Both the position numbers and the translations under genes were made by a program. From the NCBI GenBank assembly GCA_028293805.1, contig JAQGOC010000363.1, forward strand, positions 61,308 through 125,307: a DNA stretch of 64,000 nt, read 5' to 3'. Every line of letters begins with the position of its first letter. Position 1 is the first letter of the stretch. The notes under the pieces are model-generated. The model was not told the origin of the DNA. It was given only the letters and a program-made list of their open reading frames with translations, and ran no database searches. This DNA is from Gammaproteobacteria bacterium (GTDB lineage Bacteria > Pseudomonadota > Gammaproteobacteria > Steroidobacterales > Steroidobacteraceae). Positions 43,550 to 53,356 of the stretch are shown one piece after another.

Positions 43550-46375
43550 CTACTTCGAACTCGCCGCCGCCCCGGGCTTTGCGAGAATCGCGCGCCAATT
43601 GATGATCGCGTTCCAGAGCATCCGCTGATCGCCGCGATTGAGGTCGCGGTGCAGGGGATTGAAGTTGAACGCGACCACGTGGCCCGAGCCCTCCGGCAGG
43701 TCCAGGATCGCTGGGCGCCCGATCAGATTGTCTTCACCCCACGCCTGCCCGCTCACGACGAACGGCTGGCCTTCGCGGTCGCCCCATTCGAGCACCACGC
43801 CGCTAGGATCCAGCGGCCCGTCGAGGCAGGTGGTGCAGTAAGCCATGCGCAGCCAGCGCCGCGGGACCGCGTACAAAGGGAAATTCTGCCGGAACACATG
43901 AGTGTGCGCAGCGTAGCCGTACGCAATCGGGTGATCGGGTCGCAGGAAGGAGACCCGCAGGTGCGCACCGGGTGTTCGCGTGACGGCGTCATTTGCCGCA
44001 GCGGCCGCGGCAGCCCCGCCGCCTTGTGAACTTCGCGGCACGCCGCCTGATTCGCGGCGCACCCCGCGGACGATGCCGCCCTCGAGCGGCAACATCGAGC
44101 CGCTTCCGAGCGTGATGAGCAAGCCGCCCGTGTGGACGAACCGCTGCAGTTCCGCGAGCCCGTTCCAACTGATGCCGCCGGTGATGTCATCGGACTGCGC
44201 GGGCTGGCCATGGCTCGGGGTCGTGCGCGTCTTCTTGAACGGCATTGGACCCCAGGCTTTCGGTATTCCCTGTATCTGCTCGGCGAGCTCGAGATCGACG
44301 TGGCCGTAGAGCAACACGTCGTACTTCTCGTGGAGCTTGCCCGCGCGGATATCCTCATCCCGGACATAAACGTAGGGAATGTGACGCTGGTCCAGCGAAT
44401 ATCGCAGCCAGCCGATCGTGTCGGTGTCCGCCCAGGGCACCCAGACTCCGAGGCGCGGCACGGGCGCGGTCTGACTCGGCACGTCCGGTGCCGAGTCCAC
44501 GGCCGCGAAATACAGGCCCAGCTGCGCGGCAGTGTCCCGCACAGCGCTCGCAAGGCCGGCCTGCGCGGCCAGAATCCACGACCCTGCGGGATACTGGTCG
44601 CCACCCATATTGAATGACCGCTCAGCAATCGAAACCTTGAAGGGCGCCAGCCGGTAGCGGGCCTCGAGCAGCCCCTCCTGCCCGGTGTCTTTCAACACGT
44701 AGACCGGCCCCGTGCCGGCAATGTGTCCCCCGGGGTGCGGCGCCTGGGCGAGCGGGGTGAGGTTTGCCGCACGCACCTGCGGATCGGCGGTCGCAATGAC
44801 ATCGAGGTGATAGTGCGCCGGCAACTCCCAGGACACGTCATCGTATGGCTCGCCGGCGTCCTTCGCAAAATGCTGGGCGGTCAACAGATCCACCGCATAG
44901 TTGCGGTAAGGTTGATCGAGCCGCACAACATACGTGCCGGGCGGAAAGAGACCCTCTTTCAGCGTCAGTCCCGCGGTCGCGCGCTGCACTTCGATTCCCA
45001 GCGATAACAATCGGGCCACCAGCTGGGCGACGCGCGTGGGATCTCCCTGATCCTGCGGAATGAGGAATGCGTACGGCGCTTGCGTCACTCCCGCCTGCCA
45101 GGAATGCAGTCCCTTCAGATAGAAGTTCCTGAGCAGTGTCTTCGCTTCCTGCGAGGCGCGCTCGAGGGCTGCGAGCGCGGCCGTCTCGGTGTAATTGAGA
45201 TTATCGCGGGCCGACCAGCGGAATTTACCCGCTGGCGGGGGTGAGGGACGGTACCACTCGAGCGTGCTCTCATCGGGTGGCGCGGTCTGTACGAGCGTCT
45301 CGGCGGTGCCGTTGCCGAAGGTCTCATAACCGCGGCCTATGGAGTTGTGATTGAGCGCGATGGAATCCAGGAAGAGGTGCGCGAAATCGTCCCCGAAGTT
45401 CCAGGTCCACACGCCCGGCATGCCCAGTCCGCCCAGTGTCTGGACCTCATGAAAGCTCAGCTCCAGCCGCTCGCTGTAGGACAGCGGATCCACGTGCTCG
45501 TTGACGGGCCCCGTCCCATTCCAAGTCAACAGCAAGGCAACGCTCTCGTGCAGATCGTGGACGACCGTCGGATGCCAGTCGTAGAACATCCGATAGACCG
45601 CTTTCGTGGTCTCGTGCACCTGTTGGTGCGCATCGCGGTTGATGTCGACGAAGGCATACTTCGACCAGTACGGCGGCGCCTGTCGCGGCAGTTGCGCGAG
45701 CTCCGTCTTGCCCTTCAGAAATCGATAGAACCACTCCACCTGCTTGTCGCGTCCATCCGGGTTGGAAACCGGGTTGATGAGGACGAGGAGATTCGCGCGA
45801 ATGTTGCGAATGAGCGGCTGCTCCGACACGGCGAGCCGATAGGCGAGCTCCAGCACCGCCTCGGTCGAACCCGTCTCATCCGAATGCAACGCCGCGTTGA
45901 AGTAGTAGATCGGCCGCCCGCTTGCGACGAGCCGCTCCGCGGCCGCCGGATCGGTCTTGCGCGGATCGGCAAGGGCCGCGGTCGCGGCCTTCAACCGGTC
46001 CAGCTGCTGCATACCGGCTTCATCCGCGATGGCGAGCAGCACGATGTCCCGGCCCTCCTCCGATCGCCCGATGGTGAAGAGGCGCACGCGAGGTGAGGAA
46101 GCGGCGAGCGCCCGACTGTAGGCGTACGCGGTCGACGAGTCGACCAGCTCTCCGGGAGCGCCCGGAATTCTGTGCAGGAAGGCCCGAGGCGAGACGACCG
46201 TCGAGGAAGCCGGCAGGTATGCAACCCAGGGCGCCAGGAAGCGCGGTTCCGTCGTGGCCTGCGCAATCTCTTCGATCGAGCCGGCCTCGGGCGTGTCAGG
46301 ACCGGCCGCCTGCGCGTGCACGAAGCCGGGAGACAGCAGGATCAGAGTCAGGATGCAAAGCGACTTGGTCAGCAT
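43550..46375 (-). CDS. Large secreted M14 family zinc metallopeptidase
   Basis: The 941-residue precursor has a signal peptide (LCILTLILLSPGFVHAQA). The M14 carboxypeptidase domain (about 50-400) has the zinc HxxE motif in NAALHSDETGSTEAV, NPVSNPDGRDKQVEWFYR, and the later His in VVHDLHESVALLL. About 500 further residues form domains with no motif I recognise beyond a possible GATase-like region near the C terminus. This large architecture is common in proteobacterial and acidobacterial M14 homologues. It likely trims peptides in the periplasm or outside the cell. It is a single gene, divergent from the PLP enzyme; the 195-base gap shows no obvious operator. Confidence 0.85.
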   Translation of the reverse strand: MLTKSLCILTLILLSPGFVHAQAAGPDTPEAGSIEEIAQATTEPRFLAPWVAYLPASSTVVSPRAFLHRIPGAPGELVDSSTAYAYSRALAASSPRVRLFTIGRSEEGRDIVLLAIADEAGMQQLDRLKAATAALADPRKTDPAAAERLVASGRPIYYFNAALHSDETGSTEAVLELAYRLAVSEQPLIRNIRANLLVLINPVSNPDGRDKQVEWFYRFLKGKTELAQLPRQAPPYWSKYAFVDINRDAHQQVHETTKAVYRMFYDWHPTVVHDLHESVALLLTWNGTGPVNEHVDPLSYSERLELSFHEVQTLGGLGMPGVWTWNFGDDFAHLFLDSIALNHNSIGRGYETFGNGTAETLVQTAPPDESTLEWYRPSPPPAGKFRWSARDNLNYTETAALAALERASQEAKTLLRNFYLKGLHSWQAGVTQAPYAFLIPQDQGDPTRVAQLVARLLSLGIEVQRATAGLTLKEGLFPPGTYVVRLDQPYRNYAVDLLTAQHFAKDAGEPYDDVSWELPAHYHLDVIATADPQVRAANLTPLAQAPHPGGHIAGTGPVYVLKDTGQEGLLEARYRLAPFKVSIAERSFNMGGDQYPAGSWILAAQAGLASAVRDTAAQLGLYFAAVDSAPDVPSQTAPVPRLGVWVPWADTDTIGWLRYSLDQRHIPYVYVRDEDIRAGKLHEKYDVLLYGHVDLELAEQIQGIPKAWGPMPFKKTRTTPSHGQPAQSDDITGGISWNGLAELQRFVHTGGLLITLGSGSMLPLEGGIVRGVRRESGGVPRSSQGGGAAAAAAANDAVTRTPGAHLRVSFLRPDHPIAYGYAAHTHVFRQNFPLYAVPRRWLRMAYCTTCLDGPLDPSGVVLEWGDREGQPFVVSGQAWGEDNLIGRPAILDLPEGSGHVVAFNFNPLHRDLNRGDQRMLWNAIINWRAILAKPGAAASSK

Positions 46376-46570
46376 GAAGCTTCCTCACAGCGCGGCTGCG
46401 CAGATTCTCGCCAAAGCGGCAGCATAACGGGAGCGAGGAAAATCGGACACGTGCTGGCCTGCCGCCGCAGCTGCTGCCCGGCGCCCGCACCCGCTGTTGC
46501 CGATCTCGTGCGGCCGATGCGATGATCGCCGGCAAAGACCAGCGGGTCATGGAAGTGAAGGGCACGGCAG

Positions 46571-47803
46571 ATGATCGAGTCACGGCTGGATGTGGATTTC
46601 GTACGCCGCCAGTTTCCCGCGTTCGCGGAACCCTCCCTCGCAGGGCAGGCATTCTTCGAGAATGCCGGCGGCTCCTATCCCTGCGGGCAGGTGGTCAGCC
46701 GGCTCAACGAATATTACCGGCGGCTGAAGGTGCAACCTTACTACCCCTACCCCGCCTCCACGGCGGCCGGCGAGTGGATGGACGCGGCTCGTGCGCGGCT
46801 GGCCGAATATCTGGGCGTAACCTCGGACGAGGTGCATTTCGGTCCCTCGACTTCGCAAAACACCTATGTGCTCGCGCAGGCTTTCCGGACCCTGCTGAAG
46901 TCTGGTGACGAGATCATCGTCACGGATCAGGACCACGAAGCCAACAGCGGCGCGTGGCGGCGGCTGGCGGCGCAAGGAATCGTGGTCAAGGAGTGGCGCG
47001 TCGATCCGGAAACGGGGACGCTGCCGCTGGCAGCGCTCGATCCGCTGTTGACCGATCGTACCCGGCTGCTTGTCTTTCCACACGCTTCGAACGTCGTGGC
47101 GCACATCAATCCCGTGGCACAGATCACCGCCACGGCACGGGCGGCAGGGGTCATCACGGTAGTCGATGGCGTGGCGTGGGCACCTCATGGATTACCTGAT
47201 GTGCCGCAATTGGGTGCGGATATTTATCTGTTTTCGCTCTACAAGACGTATGGCACCCACCAGGGCCTGATGGTGGTGCGTCGCAAGTTGATGGATCAGC
47301 TGGGCAACGAAGGGCATTACTTCAACGCGGGCGAGCTGTCCAGAAGGCTGGTGCCCGCTGGGCCCGACCACGCGCAGATCGCAGCGGCACGCGGCATCGC
47401 CGAGTACTTCGATGCACTTGATGCGCACCATGCCACCGGTGATGCAGGGGCACGGCCACAGCGCGTGCGTGAGTTGTTACGCCACGCGGAGACTCCCCTT
47501 CTAGGCGCGCTGCTGGAATATTTGCAACGGCGCACGGACGTCCGTCTTCTTGGGCCGGCGAACGCGCAGGAACGCGCCGCGACGGTATCCTTCGTGACGC
47601 ATGCCGCTGATCCGTCGGAGGTGGTGAAAGCACTTGCGCTGCGTGGCTTCATGACGGGGTACGGCAACTTCTACGCGGTGCGGGTGCTGGAGGCCATGGG
47701 CGTGGACCCGACGCGCGGTGTGGTTCGGATTTCGTTCGTCCACTACACCTCACCGGCGGAGGTGACAGCCCTGATCGAAGCATTGGATTCGCTCTCCGCC
47801 TGA
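46571..47803 (+). CDS. Class V PLP-dependent enzyme (cysteine desulfurase-like)
   Basis: The 410-residue fold-type I enzyme has FFENAGGSYP at the N terminus, FGPSTSQNTYVLAQAF, DQDHEANSGAWRRLA and VVDGVAWAPHG (PLP Asp). The Schiff-base Lys is in LFSLYKTYGTHQGLMV. It resembles the CsdA-like 'cysteine desulfurase-like protein' group, which also includes selenocysteine-lyase and epimerase relatives; there is no SufE/IscU partner nearby. The catalytic-Cys loop of true desulfurases is not obvious. Substrate is therefore open. It precedes the TMADH-like gene by about 240 bases, so a link to that module is possible but unproven. Confidence 0.78.
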   Translation: MIESRLDVDFVRRQFPAFAEPSLAGQAFFENAGGSYPCGQVVSRLNEYYRRLKVQPYYPYPASTAAGEWMDAARARLAEYLGVTSDEVHFGPSTSQNTYVLAQAFRTLLKSGDEIIVTDQDHEANSGAWRRLAAQGIVVKEWRVDPETGTLPLAALDPLLTDRTRLLVFPHASNVVAHINPVAQITATARAAGVITVVDGVAWAPHGLPDVPQLGADIYLFSLYKTYGTHQGLMVVRRKLMDQLGNEGHYFNAGELSRRLVPAGPDHAQIAAARGIAEYFDALDAHHATGDAGARPQRVRELLRHAETPLLGALLEYLQRRTDVRLLGPANAQERAATVSFVTHAADPSEVVKALALRGFMTGYGNFYAVRVLEAMGVDPTRGVVRISFVHYTSPAEVTALIEALDSLSA

Positions 47804-47885
47804 GCGGCTCGACGGACGCGAATCGCGCGCCACTGCCGGGCAGCGCGGCATACGACTGCCCGGTGACGGAGCAGCGCCTACCTTA

Positions 47886-47901
47886 TTGAACGATCGCTCA
47901 A
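47886..47901. promoter_or_regulatory. Palindrome upstream of the TMADH-like gene, candidate TetR/BetI-type operator
   Basis: TTGAACGATCGCTCAA is a 16-bp palindrome with one mismatched pair. TTGAACG half-sites resemble those bound by BetI and related TetR repressors, and a BetI-like gene lies 5.4 kb downstream. The site is 147 bases before the ATG at 48048; TATACT at 47931-47936 could be a -10. The rest of the 47804-48047 gap shows nothing else. Confidence 0.4.
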
Positions 47902-48047
47902 CTATCTCTGGCGCTCGCACGCCATCCCGATATACTCGGACGAAACACGCCTGCGTAGCCGGGGCAGGGGCTGCCTATCGAATCGACAGCTGCACGCTGT
48001 CACCGGCACGCGAACGTGGCGCTCGACGGCAATTCAATGGAAACCGT

Positions 48048-50126
48048 ATGGCTCGCAATCCGCGGTACGACATTCTTTTCGAGCCGGTGAAAATCGGGCC
48101 GGTCACAGCTCCCAACCGGTTCTATGCAGTGCCCCATGCCGCCGGCATGACGAACTCGATGCCGCGCATGCGCGCGGCGTTTCGGGAAACCAAGGCCGAA
48201 GGCGGCTGGGGCGTCGTTTGCTCCGGGTATGTGTCCATCGACCCCAGCTCGGACGATGCGCCCCTGCCCTTCGCTACCCTCTGGGACGACGACGACATTC
48301 GCTCCCACGCCCTGATGACGGATGCCGTACACAAACACGGAGCGCTTGCGGGAGTCGAGCTCTGGCACGGAGGCGGCTCAGTCATGAACCGCACCAGCCG
48401 GATCGCGCCGATGTCGCCTTCGGGCACCTCGTGGATGGCGACCCACGTGAATTTCATGGGCAACCAGCGACCACGAGTCATGGACGCGCAGGACATCCGT
48501 TCGCTCGTCCGCTGGCAGGCGGAAGCAGCGCGCAGAGCGCGCAGCGCCGGCTTCGACGTGGTGTACGTCTATGCAGGCATGGGCTATCTGCCCTACGAAT
48601 TTCTGCTGCCGGAGTGGAATCAACGTACGGACACTTATGGAGGCTCCGTACGCAACCGTGTACGGATAGTCCGAGAGTTGCTCGAAGCTACGCACGAGGC
48701 CGTGGGAGGCTACTGTGCGGTCGCGCTGCGCATCAGTCTCGAGGAGCTGCGTGCGCGACCCAGCGATGTCGCCGCATCTGAAGCGCACGAGGTGGTCGAA
48801 CTGCTGGCCGATCTGCCGGATCTGTGGGACGTGAAGCTCGACTCCTCCCCGACTGACTGCGCGCCATCCCGCTTTACAGCGGAGGGCAGCCACGAGCCCA
48901 TCATCGATTTTGTCAAAAAAATCACGCGCAAACCGGTCGTCGGCGTGGGCCGCTTCACGTCGCCCGACACGATGGTGGGACAGATCCGGCGCGGCGTCCT
49001 GGATCTCATCGGTGCGGCCCGGCCCTCGATCGCAGATCCGTTTCTGCCACGGAAGATCGATGCGGGCCGCGAGCACGATATCCGTGAATGCATCGGCTGC
49101 AACATCTGTATCTCGAGCTGGCATGACGGTGTGCCGGTGCGATGCACTCAGAATCCCACCATCGGCGAGGAATGGCGCCGCCAGTGGCACCCGGAACGCG
49201 TCCCGCCGGCAGGCAGCGCCTCGACCGTACTCATCATCGGCGGGGGTCCCTCGGGCCTCGAATGCGCATTGACGCTGGCCAGGCGGGGTTATGAGGTGAC
49301 CATCGCCGAGGCTGCGGATGACATCGGGGGTCGATTGCGTTTCGAAACCCGTTTACCGGGCCTCGCGGCGTGGGGCCGTGTTCTCGACTGGCGCCGGGGA
49401 CAGCTCGAACGGCTGCCGAACTTCAATCTTTATCGGGGCAACAGGTTGTGCGCCGAAGAGATTCTGGAGCTCGGAAACACTCACGTCGTTATCGCTACGG
49501 GCGCACGCTGGCAGCGCATGTTGTATTCACCGCTGGAGATTCCAGCCGGCAGCCTCGAAAGCCAGAACGTTTATACGCCCGACGACATCGCCGAGGGCGC
49601 GCAGCTCGAAGGGCCCATCGCAGTCTTCGACTTCGACAACTACTACATGGGCGGCGCGCTTGCAGAGCACCTGGCAAAAGCCGGACACCCGGTCGCGTAC
49701 GTGACGCCGACTGGCCATGCTTCCGCGTGGGCCATCATGAGCAATGAACAACCACAGGTGCATCGAGCGCTGGCCAACGCGGGCGTGAGCCTTCACACCC
49801 TGTCGCGCGTGACTGCTTTCGAGCCGGGCGAGCTGACTTTGGCTGCTCAGTTTACCGACAAGGAATCACGACTCGCGTGCAGGTCTCTCGTGATCGTGGG
49901 TGCCCGCCTCCCGAATGATTCTCTGTATCACCAGCTCGTCGCGCAGCCGGACAAACTAGCCGGAGCAGGCATCGCCTCGGTGACTAGAATCGGCGATGCG
50001 CTGGCACCCGGTGCTATAGTTCACGCGGTATATAGCGGCCACCGCTACGCGCGCGAGCTCGATGGACACCCGCAGGCGCCCGGCTTCCGCCGCGACGCGC
50101 CGCTGCGTGTGACGCCTCTTGTGTAA
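48048..50126 (+). CDS. TMADH-like NADH:flavin oxidoreductase (FMN, 4Fe-4S, FAD/NAD domains)
   Basis: The 692-residue protein has an Old Yellow Enzyme-type FMN barrel (about 1-340; ILFEPVKIGPVTAPNRFYAV). A 4Fe-4S motif with C-x2-C-x2-C-x11-C follows (ECIGCNICISSWHDGVPVRC, about 345-365). The Rossmann domains begin VLIIGGGPSGLECALTLARRG. This matches trimethylamine, dimethylamine and histamine dehydrogenases and StcD-type N-methylproline demethylases. It probably oxidatively demethylates an N-methylated amine. The adjacent Rieske oxygenase, carrier and BetI-like repressor support such a pathway. I use the ATG at 48048; the track start adds 54 residues before the family N terminus. Confidence 0.85.
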   Translation: MARNPRYDILFEPVKIGPVTAPNRFYAVPHAAGMTNSMPRMRAAFRETKAEGGWGVVCSGYVSIDPSSDDAPLPFATLWDDDDIRSHALMTDAVHKHGALAGVELWHGGGSVMNRTSRIAPMSPSGTSWMATHVNFMGNQRPRVMDAQDIRSLVRWQAEAARRARSAGFDVVYVYAGMGYLPYEFLLPEWNQRTDTYGGSVRNRVRIVRELLEATHEAVGGYCAVALRISLEELRARPSDVAASEAHEVVELLADLPDLWDVKLDSSPTDCAPSRFTAEGSHEPIIDFVKKITRKPVVGVGRFTSPDTMVGQIRRGVLDLIGAARPSIADPFLPRKIDAGREHDIRECIGCNICISSWHDGVPVRCTQNPTIGEEWRRQWHPERVPPAGSASTVLIIGGGPSGLECALTLARRGYEVTIAEAADDIGGRLRFETRLPGLAAWGRVLDWRRGQLERLPNFNLYRGNRLCAEEILELGNTHVVIATGARWQRMLYSPLEIPAGSLESQNVYTPDDIAEGAQLEGPIAVFDFDNYYMGGALAEHLAKAGHPVAYVTPTGHASAWAIMSNEQPQVHRALANAGVSLHTLSRVTAFEPGELTLAAQFTDKESRLACRSLVIVGARLPNDSLYHQLVAQPDKLAGAGIASVTRIGDALAPGAIVHAVYSGHRYARELDGHPQAPGFRRDAPLRVTPLV

Positions 50127-50188
50127 CCTGCCTGAGCGCATGCGCATGATCTGCATACCGCACTCCTCGGAAAACTCCGGAGCGGTGC

Positions 50189-51364
50189 ATGAGCTCCCCT
50201 GACTCCCCTACACCGGGAGCCGGCCCCGCGCAAACCGGGCTGGAGCCGACGCTTCCCTCGAGCTGGTATCGGTCGGAGCCGGTGTTTCGCCTGGAGAAGG
50301 AGCGAATCTTCTGCCGCGAATGGATCTGCATCGGCCGCGAGCAAGAGTTGCCGGCGCCCGGCGAACATCGAATACTCGACGTGCTCGGCGAAAGCATCAT
50401 CCTGACGCGCAACCGTGAAAACCAACCACGCGCCTTCTACAACGTCTGCCGGCACCGCGGCGCCCGCCTCTGCCGTGCAGAAAGTGAGGCCGTCGCCGCC
50501 GCACCCTCGATCCCGGGCGGCTTCGTCGCCGGCCGCATCATGTGCCCCTATCACCAATGGACTTATGACCTCGACGGCCGGCTCATTGCGGCCCCTTATC
50601 TGACGGGTCAGGCCGGATTCGACAAGGCGGCTTTCAGTCTGTATCCGGTGGGCGTGGCGTCCTGGGGCGGATTCGTTTTCCTGCACCTCACGCCCGGCAC
50701 GGCCAAAACGCTGCACGAGCAGCTCGCCGGGACGCCCGAGCGCGTGCAGCGCTATCCGCTGGCCGAGCTGCGTATCGGTCATACAATCGAGTACGCCGTG
50801 GCCGCGAACTGGAAGATCATCTGCGAGAACTACAACGAGTGCTATCACTGTGCCGGGGTGCATCCCGAGTTGTGTGCCGTCGTCCCCGCATTCCGCGACC
50901 GCGGCGGCGCCAACCTCGACTGGGAGAGAGGGATCCCGCATCGCGAGGGCGCGTATACGTTTACGAAGTCCGGAACGACGCAGCGCCGGCCATTTCCCTC
51001 GCTCAATGCCGATGAGCAGGTGCGCCACAAAGGCGAGCTCCTCTACCCCAACCTGTTTGTGAGCCTCGCCTGCGATCACGCCGCAGTGTTCATCCTGCGG
51101 CCCCGCTCTGCCGAGCGTACCGATATCACCTGCCATTTCCTGTTCGAGCCGTACGAGCTCGACAAGGCGGCGTTCGATCCGTCCGACACCACGGAGTTCT
51201 GGGATGTCGTGAACCGCCAGGACTGGGTGATCTGCGAGACAGTGCAACGGGGAATCGCCGCTCGCGTGCATGAGCGCGGTTATTATGCCCCCATGGAGGA
51301 CTTCAGCCTCGACATTCGCCGTTACGTCCTGGAAAGGCTCGGCGACGCGGCCAACACCCTGTGA
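50189..51364 (+). CDS. Rieske non-haem iron oxygenase alpha subunit (GbcA/stachydrine-demethylase-like)
   Basis: The 391-residue protein has a Rieske domain with CRHRGARLC and CPYHQWTYDLDG (CxH...CxxH, about residues 88-127). The catalytic domain has the mononuclear iron histidines in ENYNECYHCAGVHPEL. The sequence resembles GbcA, carnitine oxygenase and other oxygenases that demethylate quaternary ammonium compounds. The required reductase (GbcB-like) is not encoded in this window; electrons may come from elsewhere or from the TMADH-like partner. It lies 62 bases after that gene, and its TGA overlaps the GTG of the MFS carrier. Confidence 0.85.
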   Translation: MSSPDSPTPGAGPAQTGLEPTLPSSWYRSEPVFRLEKERIFCREWICIGREQELPAPGEHRILDVLGESIILTRNRENQPRAFYNVCRHRGARLCRAESEAVAAAPSIPGGFVAGRIMCPYHQWTYDLDGRLIAAPYLTGQAGFDKAAFSLYPVGVASWGGFVFLHLTPGTAKTLHEQLAGTPERVQRYPLAELRIGHTIEYAVAANWKIICENYNECYHCAGVHPELCAVVPAFRDRGGANLDWERGIPHREGAYTFTKSGTTQRRPFPSLNADEQVRHKGELLYPNLFVSLACDHAAVFILRPRSAERTDITCHFLFEPYELDKAAFDPSDTTEFWDVVNRQDWVICETVQRGIAARVHERGYYAPMEDFSLDIRRYVLERLGDAANTL

Positions 51365-52671
51365 CGGCAGGGTCGGCAGACTCTACCTCCATAGCGCCCC
51401 TGCGGATCCGGGTCCGCTGGAAGATATTCACCCTGCTGTTCGGCTTCGGCCTGATCGCCTACGTGCAACAGCGAAGTCTGGCTGTCGCCAGCTATCGGAT
51501 GATGCCGGAGTTGGGCCTGAGCCAGATGCAGATCGGCTGGCTCGAATGGGCTTTTCTGCTCGGTTACGCCGCTCTGCAGTTTCCCGGCGGAGTGTTGGGC
51601 CAACGGCTGGGTGCCCGCAAAATGCTCGTCCTGATCAGCGCGCTCGCTTTTCTCGCGACGGTGACGACGCCACTGGCTCCGATGGTGCTCGGCGGAGTCG
51701 GGCTGTTCGCGGCGCTCCTCGCTGTCCAGTTGCTGCTCGGAGTGGCGCAGGGCCCGTTCTTCCCCGTTAGCGCAGGCGTCGTCGAAGCCTGGTTCACACC
51801 GGACAAGTGGCCGTTGGTGCAGGGCTTACTGAGTTTGGGCCTCGGGCTGGGCGCAGCGGTCACACCGCCGGTCATCGCCTGGCTGATGTCTTCGTTCGGT
51901 TGGCAGCAGGCGCTCGCCTGGACTGCACTGCCCGCGATCGCGTTGATTGCCGTGTGGGCCTGGTACGGACGCGACACGCCTGCCCAACATCCATCCGTCA
52001 GCGCCGCAGAGCTTGCAGAGCTCGGTCCGCATCCGGACGCGAGTGTGGACTACTCGATCTCCTGGCGCCGGTTAGGGACACTGCTGAAGAACAGGGACCT
52101 CCTGGCGCTGACGATGTCCTACCTCTGCATGAACTACGTGTACTACCTTCTGGGTAACTGGTGCTTTCTCTACCTGGTGCAGGAGCGACACTTCACAGTC
52201 CTGGAGGGCGGGTGGCTCGCCAGCACCCCGCCCCTTGCATCGGCTCTCGGGGCCGGCATAGGCGGAAAGCTCGGCAGTGTATTCGGCACCCGTTACGGTA
52301 TACGCAGGGGCCTGCACATCATTCCGCTCATATCGCTGCCGGCAGCCGGCATTCTATTGTTATTGGCGGTGAACGCCGGGAACGCCTACCTGGCCGTGGC
52401 GGCGCTCGCGCTCTGCTTCGCCTGTGTCGAGCTCAATGAAGGACCGTACTGGGCAGCGGTCATGCACGTGGCACGCGGCGATACCATGTCGGCGACCGGC
52501 CTTCTCAACACCGGCGGCAACATTGGCGGTCTGGTCGCCACGCCGATTGTTGCCTACCTCTCGGGGCACCATGCATGGACGAGCGCCTTTGTGATCGGGA
52601 GCGCGTTCGCCTTTGCGAGCGCAGCATTGTGGTTGGTAGTGGACCCCACCCGCACGAGGAGGCTTGAATGA
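51361..52671 (+). CDS. MFS transporter
   Basis: The 436-residue carrier has about twelve membrane helices. The loop 2-3 motif AxxxPGGVLGQRLGARKML matches the MFS signature, with the N-terminal half of the ACS/ACP-type family (LLFGFGLIAYVQQRSLAVAS). The GTG start overlaps the Rieske stop (GTGA). Its genomic setting suggests uptake of the compound broken down by the Rieske/TMADH pair. The second half repeats the pattern less strongly (GIGGKLGSVFGTRYGIRRG). Confidence 0.88.
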   Translation: MTAGSADSTSIAPLRIRVRWKIFTLLFGFGLIAYVQQRSLAVASYRMMPELGLSQMQIGWLEWAFLLGYAALQFPGGVLGQRLGARKMLVLISALAFLATVTTPLAPMVLGGVGLFAALLAVQLLLGVAQGPFFPVSAGVVEAWFTPDKWPLVQGLLSLGLGLGAAVTPPVIAWLMSSFGWQQALAWTALPAIALIAVWAWYGRDTPAQHPSVSAAELAELGPHPDASVDYSISWRRLGTLLKNRDLLALTMSYLCMNYVYYLLGNWCFLYLVQERHFTVLEGGWLASTPPLASALGAGIGGKLGSVFGTRYGIRRGLHIIPLISLPAAGILLLLAVNAGNAYLAVAALALCFACVELNEGPYWAAVMHVARGDTMSATGLLNTGGNIGGLVATPIVAYLSGHHAWTSAFVIGSAFAFASAALWLVVDPTRTRRLE

Positions 52672-52972
52672 CGGCCGCTGTCTCTATGGTGCAACCGTGT
52701 CGGCCAAGACAGCCCGACCGCCTAAAGATCCCAGGACCTGCACGCGAGCAAGGGCGAGCCCCTCCTGCCGCCGCAGTTGCAGCGTGCCATCCGTCTCGCC
52801 CGAGAGCTTGAGGCTCATTCCGGCCATTGAACCTGCTGCGCCCCATCACCGGCATCCGCCGCTGCCACTCGCGAATACCGCAGGTCAGGGCGCGGACATC
52901 GCAGCCGCACTTGCGTGAGAGGAGCGCAAGACTGTCCTGTACCGGCACAATCAGTCGCGTTACGCTTGCCGC
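52672..52972. other. Gap with no intact gene; possible coding remnant
   Basis: After the MFS stop no start-to-stop frame looks real. One forward frame after a TAA reads DLHASKGEPLLPPQLQRAIR and ends LARELEAHSGH before a stop near 52840, which looks like the C terminus of a lost protein. Family unknown. It abuts the decayed sulfotransferase, so the whole 52.7-53.3 kb stretch appears degraded. Confidence 0.4.
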
Positions 52973-53346
52973 ATGAGCCCATCCGACCCGAAGGCCTCCC
53001 GCCTCGAGGAGGAAGCCCTGCGACTGGCGCGGCACGGCTCCTTTCGGGCAGCCGCCGACGTCTGTCGCGTACGACGATGCCGGGGGCCGTGTATGACCTG
53101 AGCTACGAGCGGCTGGTGGCCGACCAGAGCCGTGAGACTCGCCGGCTGCTGGAATTCTGCGGGCTCGAGTGGGAAGACGCCTGCCTCGCCTTTCACCGTA
53201 ACCCTTCCCCCACTATGACTGCCAGTGCCATACAGGTGCGGCAGTCCCTGTACGATTCATCGCTCGCGCAGTGGCGCCACTACGGCGCCCAGCTCGAAGG
53301 ACTGGGGCGCCAACTGCTGGCTGCCGGAATCGACGACGCCAGCTAA
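52973..53346 (+). pseudogene. Sulfotransferase (TPR-type), internally deleted remnant
   Basis: An ATG at 52973 starts a plausible N terminus (MSPSDPKASRLEEEALRLAR, then HGSFRAAADVC) like the TPR head of bacterial sulfotransferases. In another frame the last ~90 residues match the sulfotransferase C terminus: VYDLSYERLVADQSRETRRL, then LLEFCGLEWEDACLAFH and TASAIQVRQSLYDSS. The two parts meet near 53075-53085 in different frames, and the PAPS-binding core (several hundred codons) is missing. The 52915-53346 ORF in the track is only the 3' relic with a chance upstream extension. The gene is clearly non-functional. Confidence 0.75.
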
Positions 53347-53356
53347 TATCGACGGG

